Shown: one piece after another, positions 31,101-40,966 of the stretch | How positions within the stretch are numbered: position 1 is the first letter of the stretch | Layout: every line of letters begins with the position of its first letter | DNA from: Falciphora oryzae | Lineage: Eukaryota > Ascomycota > Sordariomycetes > Magnaporthales > Magnaporthaceae | Assembly (NCBI GenBank): GCA_000733355.1 | Contig: JNVV01000036.1 | Coordinates: 207,134-257,499 of the forward strand | Direction of reading: 5' to 3' | Length of the DNA stretch: 50,366 nt | Made by a program: the position numbers and the translations under genes | Notes under the pieces: generated by a model | Databases searched by the model: none | Seen by the model: only the letters and a program-made list of their open reading frames with translations | What the model was told of the DNA's origin: nothing

Positions 31101-32067
31101 GCTGCAGCTCAAGACGTCGCAGTATGCCAACGCGCAAAACCTCCTGGGCAGCATGCGCGACCAGACGGTGGAGCTGGGCACGCAGCTCAAGGAGGCACAG
31201 GCGCAAGGCGAATCGCTGGGCGAGGAGCTGGCCGAGTGCCGGAGGTTGCTGGAGGAGCGGACGCGCGAGGCAGAAAAGATGCGGCGGCTGCTCAACGAGG
31301 CGGACGAGCGGGCCGACACGCAGGTGCGCGAGATGCGAGGCCGGCTGGACGCGGCAGTCGAGGAGCGCGACCGGATCGAGGACGAGTCGTCGACGCTGGC
31401 GCGCAAAAAGGCACGCGAGACGGAGGAGCTGCGTGGACGCATCCGCGACCTGGAGCGCGAGTTCAAGGCGCTGGCCAACGAGCGCGACGACCTGGAGCAG
31501 CGAGAGAAGGAGCGGCGGCGGCGGCGCGAGGAGCTCGAGGCGCTCGAGGAGACGGCGCGGGCCGAGGTGGTGGAGATGCGCTCCACGGTGGCCACGCTGC
31601 AGGCGTCGCTCACGGCGTCGGAGCAGCAGGTCCGCGAGGCCGAGCGCCGCCGCGCCGACCAGCAGCGCATAATGGACGACTACAAGACGCGCGCCGCCAA
31701 GGCCGAGCGCGATCTCAAGTCGGCGCAGTCGAGGCTGGGCGTGCCTGCTACGGCGTCGGGCCGGGGCTCCATGGACTCGGGCCGGTCTAGCCCTCAAGCA
31801 AACGGCGCCGCGGGCGCCGCCTCGCAAGCCGCCCCCGACGCCCTATATCTGAAGACTATCCTGCTGCAGTTCCTCGAGCAGAAGGACAACAAGCTCAGGG
31901 CGCAACTGGTGCCCGTCCTGGGGAAGCTGCTCCAATTCAACAAGTATGTCATGCATTTCTCTCCTTCTGTCTTGTTCTTCAAATTCTCCGGGCTAACACT
32001 TATCCCTCCCATCAGAGCCGACGAACAAAAATGGCTCTCTGCTGTCCAGAACATGACCATGAAATAG
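28129..32067 (+). CDS. IMH1: GRIP-domain golgin (Imh1-like)
   Basis: Five exons (28129-28137, 28230-28776, 28885-29901, 30017-31943, 32016-32067) encode 1183 residues. Exon 1 is only ATGTTCGAG, and splicing yields MFERFKGIKGVIDRTIAEEQ, the usual golgin start. Then follow a Ser/Ala-rich linker, several long coiled-coils (about residues 190-1080, broken by Ala/Pro/Lys linkers near 300 and 530) and a C-terminal GRIP domain, YLKTILLQFLEQKDN ... LVPVLGKLLQFNKADEQKW, with the conserved Tyr that binds Arl1-GTP. The protein tethers vesicles at the trans-Golgi. The intron ending at 30016 was placed by phase, a CTGAC branch site and the in-frame join at Ala-Lys-Pro-Ser. The last intron splits the GRIP domain. 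Antisense open frames are shadows of the coiled-coil. Confidence 0.92.
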
Positions 32068-32828
32068 AGGTAGACAAGAAGCAGTTGCGTGTGGGTCCAG
32101 CCGAGCCAGACGCAAGAGAAGCAGCGTCCCCAACCATGGTGTATATCTGGGGTGTGTACGACAATGTATGAGACGAGGAGAGAACAGCATTATAGACAAC
32201 AAGACTTTTGACCAACCCGTCCACCTGCATGCCAGTCCGACCCCGCGCAGAAGCGTGGGTGTCCATGCCGCCATTTTATTAGCGTGCCTGCGAGCGGCTT
32301 ACCAAGATGATCCCTTGCGACCAACTCGGCCGGGACGCGAGTATTAATGCGAGGCCCGAGTCGGCGATAATGGCCGGCTGCTACCCCACTCGGGGCTGGG
32401 CTGGCTACCACCCCATGAGGCCCGGTCCCTTTGCTTCTTTTCTGTTCTTCTCCCGTTTATTGGCCTAGCCTTTGAGGGCGCCGATCCGTGCAGCTTCGGA
32501 CCACGGAGTGCAACCATGACACAGACCTCGTCCATGCATGCTCAGGGCCCCTCTCCGCCTTGGTGGTCAGCTCGGACGTCTCCATCGGAGCGGAGAATGA
32601 ATGCTCTTTCCGCGGGGGAGCACACGTCGAGGCCCTGTCTATTTATGTCAGAGAAGTGACCCCCGAGCTTGCTCGCTGCCCTCGCCGAGCAGGCTGTTCG
32701 CACTTCTCTATCGCCACATTTGTGTCAAGGCCACATATCCATTGCCTAGGCTTGCACTGTGTCTGTCTCCTTGCCCTCCTGATACACACCCCCCACCCCG
32801 TACTATATAACCCCAAAGATACCGCACC
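32068..32828. other. Intergenic, no gene seen
   Basis: This holds the golgin 3' flank and the SDR-relic promoter. TATATAA (32804-32810) lies 19 bp before the SDR ATG, which is too close for an ordinary TATA-to-start arrangement. Confidence 0.5.
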
Positions 32829-33938
32829 ATGACCACCCCCGTCATCCCGCCGGGGTCCACCGTGCTTGTGACGGGCATCAACGGCCTGCTCGCGACGCAC
32901 ATCGTCGACGCCCTACTGACCGCAGGCTACCGCGTGCGGGGGTCGGTGCGGTCCCTCGCCCGGGCCGCGTGGGTGCGCCCGCTCTTCGAGACGCGGCACG
33001 GCGCCGACGTGCCTCTCGAAGTGGTCGAGGTGCCCGACATGCACGCCCCTGGGGCCTGGAAGCACGTCTTTTCCGACGGCCGCGTCGCCGCTGTGGCGTC
33101 GGTCGCCAGCGGCAGCTCCATGAGCCTCGACGTGCAAGACGTCGACGCGGCCGTTTCTGAAGAGTACAACGCCTACGTCGGCCTGCTCGACGCAGCCCGC
33201 ACCGCACCGGGCGGGTCGGTCCGCAGCGTCGTCTTCACCAGCTCCGCCTGGGCAGTCTACACGCCCGACTCGTCCAAATCGGGCGTCCTGACGGCAGACT
33301 CGTGGAACGAGACGGGCGTCGCGCTCGCGGCCGACCAGTCCCTGCCGGCCAAGGCGCGCGGGTTCTACGGCGTCATGGCCATGAAGGTCGGGTAAGAGAA
33401 GAAAATCTGGGAGTGGGTCCGGCGCACAAAGCCGGGATACGCCTTCAACGCCGTCATGCCCGACACAGTCTTCGGCCCCGTCCTGAACCCGAGGGAGCAG
33501 GGGGGCAGCACGGCGGGTCTGGTCAGGTGGCTGTGGGAGGGCAGGAACCTCGACGCGCACAGGAACATGCCGCCGCAGTGGTTCATCGACGGCCGCGACG
33601 TCGGCAAGCTGTACCTCGCCTGCCTGACGCTGCCGGGGCTCGACGGCCGCCGCGTCTACGGCTTCGCCAAGCGCTACAGCTGGCCTAGGGTGCTCGACAT
33701 CATGAAGACGCTCTACCCGCAGCGGGCCCAGTGGCCCGAGCTGCCCGAGGCCGGCTGGGACGCCTTTGACGTGCCTAGCGACGAGGCCGAGGCGCTAATC
33801 AAGCAGGTCGGCGACGGCAAGGGGTGGATCTCGCTCGAGGACAGCATCAGGGACAACATCGAGAGCTTCCTGGTCAAGGACGCCGACGGGGCTACCACGT
33901 TGGAAACTATCAAGCCTACCAGGGAGGCTTTCGAATAG
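32829..33938 (+). pseudogene. Extended SDR (dihydroflavonol-reductase-like) with in-frame stop
   Basis: Two open stretches in the same frame (32829-33395 and 33396-33938) are separated only by a TAA at 33393-33395; together they would give 369 residues. The N-terminal Rossmann motif TGINGLLATHIVDALLTAGY is that of NAD(P)-dependent extended SDRs of the fungal aldehyde/ketone-reductase group. In relatives the active site has YxxxK; here the region reads GFYGVMAMKVG-stop-EKKIWEWV, so Val occupies the catalytic Tyr position while the Lys remains. Downstream, NAVMPDTVFGPVLNP and MPPQWFIDGRDVGKLYLACL are well conserved. An intron using GTAAGA at the stop would delete the conserved EKKIWEWV helix and is rejected. 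The likeliest reading is a recently inactivated gene. Confidence 0.75.
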
Positions 33939-34189
33939 GATACAAAATAGGAGAAACAGGCACATTATCTCAAAGTCATTATCAACAAAACAAACAGATG
34001 ATACACTCGATTGATGTACAGATTAGCATGTAAACTAAGATACAGTCAGCAGTACTGTCATGATAATCATGCTGAAGCTTGGTCCTTGCCAATTCATTCA
34101 TGTACAAAATCATGTCCCGGTTCCGTCTGGCCTATCCAAAACAGAGAAACTTGGCCGTTTTATTATGTGTGGAGAATCGACGGCGCTGC

Positions 34190-34792
34190 TCAGGGCTTAT
34201 TAACCTGCGCCATCTTCGCGAGTGCGGCGTCGAGCGGCGCGTCCCTGACGAGGCACGGCCCCTTCATGACGCTACACTCTTTGCAGCGCAGGCTTCCCTC
34301 CTCAAGCTGATGGTCGTACCTGTCGCAACCGCAGCCTTCGGAAAAGCAGCGGCACACGTGGTGCCAGGCTCCGTCGGCGCCCTCGAGCCACAGCCCCCTG
34401 AAGCTTGGGCCACGGGGGCCGCTGCTGTATGCCGTGGCGATGTTGTGCATGCGAGTGTCGACAGCTTCTTTGATAGCTGCCGCAACGCCGCCCATGTCCT
34501 CGCCTGCCAGACCGCTCGTAGGAGTAAGGTCGCCGTCGGCCTCGCGAGTTGCTTCCGTGTGTACGGCAAGCCCGGGCTGGTAGGCGGCTGACAGGACGAA
34601 GCACTCGGAGTTGATGCAGGGCATCGGCCTTACCTGTGGAACGTTAGTCACATGGCCGCAAGTCTCTCGCTGCCACATCTGTTGAACGCTGTTGATGGGC
34701 GTATGAGGACGAGGAGGCGCGCTCGGACAGTACGCGAACGACGTCAGCGGGTGCTGCCCGCAGCTGTACTTACCGGCGGTGCGCCAACACAT
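34190..34792 (-). CDS. Cys-rich hypothetical protein
   Basis: The ORF from the ATG at 34792 encodes 200 residues. Cys and His occur in paired motifs: MCW, SCGQHPLTSFAYC, TCGHV, PCINSEC near the N-terminus, and HHVCRCFSEGCGCDRYDH plus LRCKECSVMKGPC at the end, suggesting zinc binding at both ends. There is no signal peptide. The frame is open further upstream to 35002, but that part is not protein-like. A consensus donor (GTAAGTAC, just after MCWRTA) and an acceptor about 135 nt on cannot be joined in phase, so I treat the gene as unspliced. The family is not recognised; it shares the MCW start and Cys-rich style with the gene at 24799. Confidence 0.6.
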   Translation of the reverse strand: MCWRTAGKYSCGQHPLTSFAYCPSAPPRPHTPINSVQQMWQRETCGHVTNVPQVRPMPCINSECFVLSAAYQPGLAVHTEATREADGDLTPTSGLAGEDMGGVAAAIKEAVDTRMHNIATAYSSGPRGPSFRGLWLEGADGAWHHVCRCFSEGCGCDRYDHQLEEGSLRCKECSVMKGPCLVRDAPLDAALAKMAQVNKP

Positions 34793-35254
34793 GCTGTCCG
34801 AAATGTCGCCGAGGGGGTGGTGTTTGTGTGTCTTTTGAACGTACCCTCTGAGGCAGGCCTGCCCAGGCGAATACTCTCGGCGATTGAGAGGAGCCCCCTC
34901 GTTGAAAACAACAGTGTGTGTAGAGCTCCTACGTTGAGTCCAGAATGGCCGCCCGTGGTAGATGGTAGGGAAATTCGTCCCAGAGAAAACAAGAGGGGTC
35001 ATTTATATGTGTGTGTAATGGGTGCTCCCACTACCGCACACAAGAAGATTAAAAATGAGAAATAGAAACAATGGATCGTGTTTCCAACGCATCATTCAGA
35101 CAAAGGGGCGGAATGGAAGCGAATGGGTGAGCCTTCTTTCAAGCAAACACGACAATGTATTCGCCCGTTGGCTCTGTTCTTTGTGCGTCTGCCGTCGAGA
35201 AGTCTCAGGACAGGCAGCGCCAGAAGCCCCAGCGGGGAGCAGGGGGGTGCGGGG
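34793..35254. other. Intergenic, no gene seen
   Basis: This is the promoter region of the Cys-rich gene and 3' flank of the next minus-strand gene. The overlapping short frames are unsupported. Confidence 0.45.
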
Positions 35255-36355
35255 TCATACGCCGAGCACCAGGTCAGACATGCGGCGTTGTGCGCCCTTG
35301 AGGTCGGCGGCATCGGTGATGTCGTCCTCGACTCTGGGGCTTGCGTACTTGCGGGGCTTACCGCTCGTCGGAGAGCTGGGATTGGACGAGTCGGAGAGCT
35401 CCTGGACGCGGGAAGCGGCTGGCGGGTCGGTGGCGGCCGTGGCTGAGGTCAGGGCGACGCTGAAGTCGATCAGATTCCTCGTGCGCCTGTCCATGTCGTC
35501 CAGCTGAGACATGTTGAAGCTCCAGGTTGGCGCGCTGCTGCTAAGGCCGCCGGAGCCGGTGAGTGGGCTGGGGTAGATATGGTTGTTTCCGTAGAAGTTG
35601 AGGTGGATGTTGTTGACGGCCGGGGGGCTGCCTTCAAAGTGGGAGGGCTGCTTGGGGGAGGCACTGGGAGGGGTCGACACCAGGGCCGAGTGGGCGTTGA
35701 GCATCTTGTAGCCCTCGGGGTGGACGGGCAGGACCGACTGGGGCAGCTCGGCAGCCGTCTCGCGGTCGAGCGGCGACATCAGGGCATTGTCGGGGTCGCG
35801 GCACTTGCAGCACTGATACTTCTTCATGGTGATGTTCAGGCTGCAGCAGTGCCTCTCGCCCTCTGCCAGGCGGCGGCCGGGGCGGTAGACGACCCACTTC
35901 CAGGCGTTATTCCTCCACAGCAGGGTGCGCATGTTGTGGCCGCACCAGCCGCACTTGTTGCGGCTCGTGTCGCCGCTGTAGGCGAAGGTGCACTGGCCGA
36001 ACGACTTGATGGAGAGCAGCAGGGCGTTGCAGAGGTCGCCGCGGCGGGTCCATTGCAGGGTCAGGGCCGAGGCCACGATGGAGTCAGCGGGACAGATCTT
36101 GCCGGCCTTGCCCTTGGGGGTGACGACGAGGTAGATCTGGTGGCGGAAGTGCTCCTGGTCGTAGGGGTTGATGCCGGCGTGGTACAGCCTGATGCCCAGG
36201 TCCTCGTCGACCAGGATGTCGTAGGGGTAGTCCTCGAGGTGCTCGTAGCGGCCGGCGTCCTCGTCGCGGCGGATGCGCGAGATGAACTCACGGTAGTAGC
36301 GCGAGCCGGCGTAGGACTTTTCAGGCAGCCTGGCCTGTAACGATTCCATGCCCAT
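35255..36355 (-). CDS. Hypothetical protein with Cys/His metal-binding motifs
   Basis: The ORF from the ATG at 36355 encodes 366 residues (a second ATG follows two codons on). The first 190 residues look folded: RYYREFISRIRRDEDAGRYE, DILVDEDLGIRLYHAGINPY, then KCGWCGHNMRTLLW (C135, C138, H140) and HCCSLNITMKKYQCCKCRD (C170, C171, C182, C183, C185), which could form a zinc site. The remainder is Ser/Pro/Asn-rich and disordered, with a helical segment SQLDDMDRRTRNLIDFSVAL near 300. No signal peptide or membrane segment is seen. I do not know this family; nuclear or cytosolic location is a guess. The frame extends upstream only through a CA-repeat, so the start is secure. Confidence 0.75.
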   Translation of the reverse strand: MGMESLQARLPEKSYAGSRYYREFISRIRRDEDAGRYEHLEDYPYDILVDEDLGIRLYHAGINPYDQEHFRHQIYLVVTPKGKAGKICPADSIVASALTLQWTRRGDLCNALLLSIKSFGQCTFAYSGDTSRNKCGWCGHNMRTLLWRNNAWKWVVYRPGRRLAEGERHCCSLNITMKKYQCCKCRDPDNALMSPLDRETAAELPQSVLPVHPEGYKMLNAHSALVSTPPSASPKQPSHFEGSPPAVNNIHLNFYGNNHIYPSPLTGSGGLSSSAPTWSFNMSQLDDMDRRTRNLIDFSVALTSATAATDPPAASRVQELSDSSNPSSPTSGKPRKYASPRVEDDITDAADLKGAQRRMSDLVLGV

Positions 36356-38063
36356 GGTGGTGGTTGGTTCGCCAGTTGGCTGAGTGTTTTGGGGAGGGAA
36401 GAGGCAAGGGATGACGATCAGTTTGGTGGCGGAGGACTGTGGTGGTGATGGCAGGTGAGAAGGGCGAAAGAGAGGGAAAAAAAAAAAACACACACACACA
36501 CACACACACACAAGGAAAAAAAGATGGTGGGATGGGATGTGATGGACGTTGAAATGCGCGCGCCCGAGGATGTAGGAAATGATGCAGGCACACGCGACGA
36601 CGGCGACGGCTGGGGCTGATTGAACGACGGGCTTGGCCTGCGTCTGGTTCGTTTGGGTGAGGCTGCCTGCCTGCCGCTTGGCTCAACCTGGAGCTCCCGT
36701 ATCGGTGTCTCACTTCTCCAGTGTCTGCTGAGCGTGCAACCTGAGGAACTGCCGTTTGCTGCCCAACCGCTGCTGCGCTGTGCCTTCCTGTCTGGTGCTG
36801 TCAAGCGTCACAGCTGCTCCTTCCCGCCGCGGGTTGGTCGCCCCTTTTTGCTCGTCAGCGCCTGACCATGTCGGTTGCTCCTCCCCGGTTTGGCCACGAT
36901 CTTTTTTTCGCTCCAGAGTCGGGTCAAAATGCAAAATGACGGCGACGAGAGAAGGCGTGGAAATCGCTCGACGTGGCACCATCCGTCATGTGGTGTGCAC
37001 ACCATCTCCGAATTGTCGCCCACCACGGGCATGCAAGCCAGGCCGACGTCGCACGTGTCCCTCCTCCAACCAAGCTATTTCCTGCCTTGCCCCGTGTTTG
37101 GTCGCGAGAAAGAGGGGAAGACTTGTTTGTCCCTTAGCTGCAGATCACGTGGCCACCCATTCACCATCCCCCAAGCCCCTGAGCAGACTCCTCAGCCAGC
37201 CTGCCTTTTGCAGGTCTCTCTCTCTATCTCCCTCCTTCAGCCAGCTCCGGACACGGGTGAGCCCGTGTTGCAGCCCGCATAAGACGAAATGGGTTGCGTC
37301 TTACCGGTCATAATCCCGCCTCTGCCACCAACTTTATCAATAATACACTCGTGGAAACACCCAAGCTTAGAGCCTTTGGTAGTGTACGTTGGTAGCGCGA
37401 ACGAGGCAGCTCGTGGCAGCAATAAGCATAGTTCGAGTTTATTGGCCTAATTATTTACCAGCACATTAGTACCGTGGACCAAGGATATAGTCACGTCACG
37501 GTGCCTGGATGTTCCCCTCTCTCTTATAGGCCCTTGGTGGCTTTTCGTCCCATACAAAGAGTTTGCCTTTGGAGAAGAGAGGCTCTTCCGCTCCCTCCAC
37601 ACATTACACAGCGTCGGAGAAGCCTCTCCATCGTCGCCGTCTTGAAACAGATGGCTTCTTTGAGAGCACAATTGTTTCGTAGCCGTGCACGAGATCGCTC
37701 TGACCTTGCCAGCTACCATGGTACAACTGCTGGCCTCGCAAGGTCGGATCCGAGAAGCAAGCGCGGACCGAGCTCTCGGCTCCATGCCGTCATGCTGACA
37801 TGTGGGCGCTGCAAAGCCACCTATCCCATCGCAGGGCCACCACAGGTCCACCACCCTGGTTAGGTTGGTAAGGCGAGGGATTCTTACAAATACGAGTATG
37901 AGAGCGACTTCCGATCCTTGGTAATACCCGGAGAACCCGGGGGAGATATAGCAAAGGAGACTGGGCGGTTGGTTGTTTACAAAAGCCCAACTGTGCCGCA
38001 TGTCATGGTGTGCATGGGCTACCTCGAAGCCAACAATCATTCACCAACACACGTCTGCCCAAA
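36356..38063. other. Intergenic region with microsatellite
   Basis: 1.7 kb between divergent genes. Close to the minus-strand gene is an A-tract followed by (CA)12 (about 36477-36512), likely in its 5' UTR or core promoter, then pyrimidine-rich stretches. No gene is supported; a 198-codon minus frame (37447-38040) lacks domain features. Confidence 0.5.
36489..36512. repeat. (CA)12 microsatellite
   Basis: Twelve CA dinucleotides directly after an A-run of about 12, roughly 135 bp upstream of the ATG at 36355. Confidence 0.85.
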
Positions 38064-38488
38064 ATGTCTGTGACCATCGCGCCCTTCCCCAAAGACACGA
38101 GCAACGGCTTCAGCCTCTTGGCCACGGCCGAGGCCAAGCCTGGCAAAGCCGACGATTTCCTTGAGGTTTTCCGGCACGTCCGCTCCCTGGCCTCGGCCGA
38201 GCCCGAGTGCACCCTCTTTGAGCTGTTTAGGACCGACGAGAACCCAAACAAGTTCATGTGGTTCGAGACCTGGACCTTTACCATCGAAAAGTTCATGCAG
38301 GTGAGAGAGACGGCCGGGATCGATCGGTTCGTGGCAATAGGCAGAAAGCTGAGTGCAGCCTCCTCTTGCAATTATAGGATCAAGCGACAAAGCCCTACAT
38401 GAAGGCGTACGAAGAGAAGCTTGGTGATATCCTCGTCGGCGGGAGAGACATCAAGTTCCTGGAGCGACTCCCTGCGCTGCAGTCTTGA
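38064..38488 (+). CDS. Antibiotic biosynthesis monooxygenase (ABM)-like small protein
   Basis: Two exons (38064-38300, 38378-38488; 77-bp GT-AG intron) give 115 residues. The sequence has the ABM/YgiN dimeric alpha-beta-barrel pattern: FSLLATAEAKPGKADDFLEV, then SAEPECTLFELFRTDENPNK, FMWFETWTFTIEKFMQDQAT and KPYMKAYEEKL. Members act as cofactor-free quinol or anthrone monooxygenases, or are simply small stress proteins; the substrate is unknown. There is no signal peptide, so the protein is cytosolic. The start context CCAAAATG is good. It lies 528 bp before, and on the same strand as, a secreted GMC oxidoreductase, which may be coincidence. Confidence 0.8.
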
Positions 38489-39016
38489 GAGCCGTGGTGG
38501 CTGGGACCAATGAAGACGGGCAAACCAACAAAAAGCAAAAGGGTGGGGACAAGAGGAAAGCTGCCCGTGTATTAGACGTGCGATAATCCGATTGTGTAAA
38601 ATTTAAAAGCTTACGTTTTTAAAATACTATTACCTGTTTTGGTTGATTTTTAATTTATAAATTCGTATGTTTGTGCGGTTTACTATGGCGCACTGTCGGA
38701 CTGGAACAGACTTCTGTCACGTTACTGTATTATATCGGTACCTTTCTTTCAGCGTGCCCGGCGAGCTGTATCAAGGTTGGGAGGCAGCATGCAGCCAGGT
38801 TGTGCGGGAGGTGGGCGGAGGGCAGGCTGGTCAGGTACCTACCGGGTCTACCCCGTAGCATGCCAGCCGCTTGCCCTTTTGAGCGATGCTGACTTGGCAG
38901 CCTGCACCAAAAGCGCCGTCTGAGCCTCGGCTTGTATTTAGTGGCCAATAGACGAGACCGGATGCGGAGACGGTAGATCACCAACGGTGAGCAGGAAAAA
39001 ACACAAAGACGCCAAA
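38489..39016. other. Intergenic with AT-rich patch
   Basis: An AT-rich run (about 38590-38665) follows the ABM gene and probably contains its polyadenylation region; the remainder is the GMC promoter. Confidence 0.5.
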
Positions 39017-40903
39017 ATGCTACTGTCCTTGCTGCTGCTCCTCTTGTCGAGCCTCCTCGTAGAGGCGTCGGCGTCGGCTTCGGCGTCAGGTGGCATCGTG
39101 CGACGCCATCTGTCGGCGCTGAGAGACTCGTACGACTATGTCATCGTTGGCGGCGGCACCAGCGGGCTCGTGCTGGCCAACCGGCTGAGCGAGGACCCGG
39201 CCAAGGCGGTGCTCGTGGTCGAGTACGGCGACTTTGAGCGTGGGCCCGAGGTGACGGTGCCCTTCCTGACGACGCGCTCGCAGGAGGCGCGCCTCTACAA
39301 CGTCACGTCCGCGCCCCAGCCCGGCCTGGGCGGCCGCTTGTTCCCGCTGCGCATCGGCTCGGCCGTGGGCGGCAGCTCCACCGTCAACGGGATGGCCTGG
39401 GACAGGGGGTCGGCGCTCGACTACGACGCATGGGAGGCGCTCGGGAACGCCGGCTGGGGGTGGGACGGCCTGCTCCCCTTCTTTCGGAAGTCGTCGCGAC
39501 TCACGCCGCCCGACAGAGAGCACGTCCAGCGTTACGGCTATGAGTGGCAGGCTGATGCGTACGGCGACGGCGACGGTGTGCATGTGACGTTCCCGCCCTG
39601 GCAGTGGCCTGCTGTCACATCGATGGCCAACGCGTGGAAGAACGACCTCGAGGCGCCGGTGCTCAAGGACGGGGCTGATGGCAACAACGTGGGCCTCGCC
39701 TGGCTGCCCCAGAACAGCGATGCCGAAAACGCCACCCGCTCCACGTCAACGACCGTGTACTACGACCCAGTCAGCGGCCGGCCGAATCTGGAGCTGTTGG
39801 TGCGGCACTACGGCGGCCGGGTCGTGTTTGACAAGGCCAACAAGGTCGCGGGAGTCGAGGTGGTCAGCCGCCAGGACAAGACAACGAAGCGCCTGGTTGG
39901 GGCCGGAGAGGTCATCCTGGCGGCGGGGGCGATCAACACGCCGCGCATCCTGCAGCTCAGCGGCATCGGCCCGGCGGCGCTGCTTGAAAGGCTCGGCATC
40001 GACGTGGTGGCCGATCTGCCCGGAGTCGGCGCCAATTTCCAGGACCACCCGGCCATGTACATGATCTACGACTTCCTCAACGACCCGCATCCGAGTCCAC
40101 AAGACATGCAGGACAACCAGACATTCATCGGCGAGGCCTGGGGGGCGTACAACACCAGCAGGACCGGCCCGCTCGCCCATTCCTGGGGCAACCGCGTCGT
40201 GTTCCAGAATCTCAAGGACCTGCTGCCCGAAACGCACGAGGCTGTCGCAGCGGGGGTTGAGGAGCAGGACGCGCTCACGCATCTGCCGGGGTTGTACGCG
40301 TCCAGCCCGACCCTCCTGGCCGGCTTCTTGGCCCAGCGTGCCGCGATGAGCAAGAGGTTCGCAGACCAACGCTATGGCGTGCTTGAGATCACCTTCGGCG
40401 GGTCCGAGACAGTGGTGGTGGCGCTGCAGAAGCCGCTGTCGAGGGGCACAGTCCTCATCAACTCGACAGACCCGGACCCGTCGGTGGCTCCCGTCGTCGA
40501 CTTTGGGAGTCTCTCGAACCCGGTCGATGCCGCCATCCTCGTCGCCGCCGTGGCGCGGGTGCGCCAGTTCATGGCTGCACCTTCGGTTGCGGACGCACTC
40601 AACGCTACAGAATTGGTTCCGGGCGTGGCGGTTCAGGGCGAGGCCCGGGTGGAGGCGGCGATCCGAGCAAGCCTGGGGAACCCCAGCCTGGATCACCCAG
40701 TCGGAACGGCGGCCATGATGGCTCGTGAGCTGGGCGGCGTGGTTGACCCGACGAGCATGAGCGTGTATGGGGTCAAGGGACTGCGGGTGGTGGACGGGAG
40801 CGTGATGCCGCTGCTCCCGGCGGCTCACACGCAGGCAACTGTCTACGCCGTCGCCGAGAAGGCGGCCCAGCTGATCCGCAGCGAGGCAGCCCGCGCCGCG
40901 TGA
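39017..40903 (+). CDS. Secreted GMC-family FAD oxidoreductase
   Basis: A single-exon ORF of 628 residues from the ATG at 39017 (context CCAAAATG). Residues 1-17 are a Leu-rich signal peptide. The FAD-binding Rossmann fold is DYVIVGGGTSGLVLANRL; GMC signature 1 is GSAVGGSSTVNGMAWDRGSA; signature 2 is GAINTPRILQLSGIGP. The active-site pair is H560 (DHPVGTAAM) and H604 (AAHTQATVYA). These enzymes oxidise sugars or aryl/aliphatic alcohols using O2 or quinones; the substrate is not predictable here. Several N-x-S/T sites fit secretion. The position usually held by Cys in HPxGTC is Ala, as in many fungal homologues. The gene ends 63 bp from the convergent SWIM-RING gene. Confidence 0.92.
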   Translation: MLLSLLLLLLSSLLVEASASASASGGIVRRHLSALRDSYDYVIVGGGTSGLVLANRLSEDPAKAVLVVEYGDFERGPEVTVPFLTTRSQEARLYNVTSAPQPGLGGRLFPLRIGSAVGGSSTVNGMAWDRGSALDYDAWEALGNAGWGWDGLLPFFRKSSRLTPPDREHVQRYGYEWQADAYGDGDGVHVTFPPWQWPAVTSMANAWKNDLEAPVLKDGADGNNVGLAWLPQNSDAENATRSTSTTVYYDPVSGRPNLELLVRHYGGRVVFDKANKVAGVEVVSRQDKTTKRLVGAGEVILAAGAINTPRILQLSGIGPAALLERLGIDVVADLPGVGANFQDHPAMYMIYDFLNDPHPSPQDMQDNQTFIGEAWGAYNTSRTGPLAHSWGNRVVFQNLKDLLPETHEAVAAGVEEQDALTHLPGLYASSPTLLAGFLAQRAAMSKRFADQRYGVLEITFGGSETVVVALQKPLSRGTVLINSTDPDPSVAPVVDFGSLSNPVDAAILVAAVARVRQFMAAPSVADALNATELVPGVAVQGEARVEAAIRASLGNPSLDHPVGTAAMMARELGGVVDPTSMSVYGVKGLRVVDGSVMPLLPAAHTQATVYAVAEKAAQLIRSEAARAA

Positions 40904-40966
40904 TGGGTTGTTTCAGGAGGGGAACAAGTTCAAAAGGGGCCAGCATAGTTGAAGAAACCGTGTAAT

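Noticed and set aside
30232..31827. 531-codon antisense open frame over the golgin
   Set aside because: It is the mirror of a GC-rich coiled-coil sequence, Leu/Arg-rich without a domain; the sense strand has a complete GRIP golgin.
33390..33430. Intron explaining the SDR stop codon
   Set aside because: It would be 40 nt and would delete the conserved EKKIWEWV helix.
34635..34771. Possible intron (GTAAGTAC...CCACAG) in the Cys-rich gene
   Set aside because: Phases of donor and acceptor do not match, and it would remove a conserved-looking Cys/His segment.
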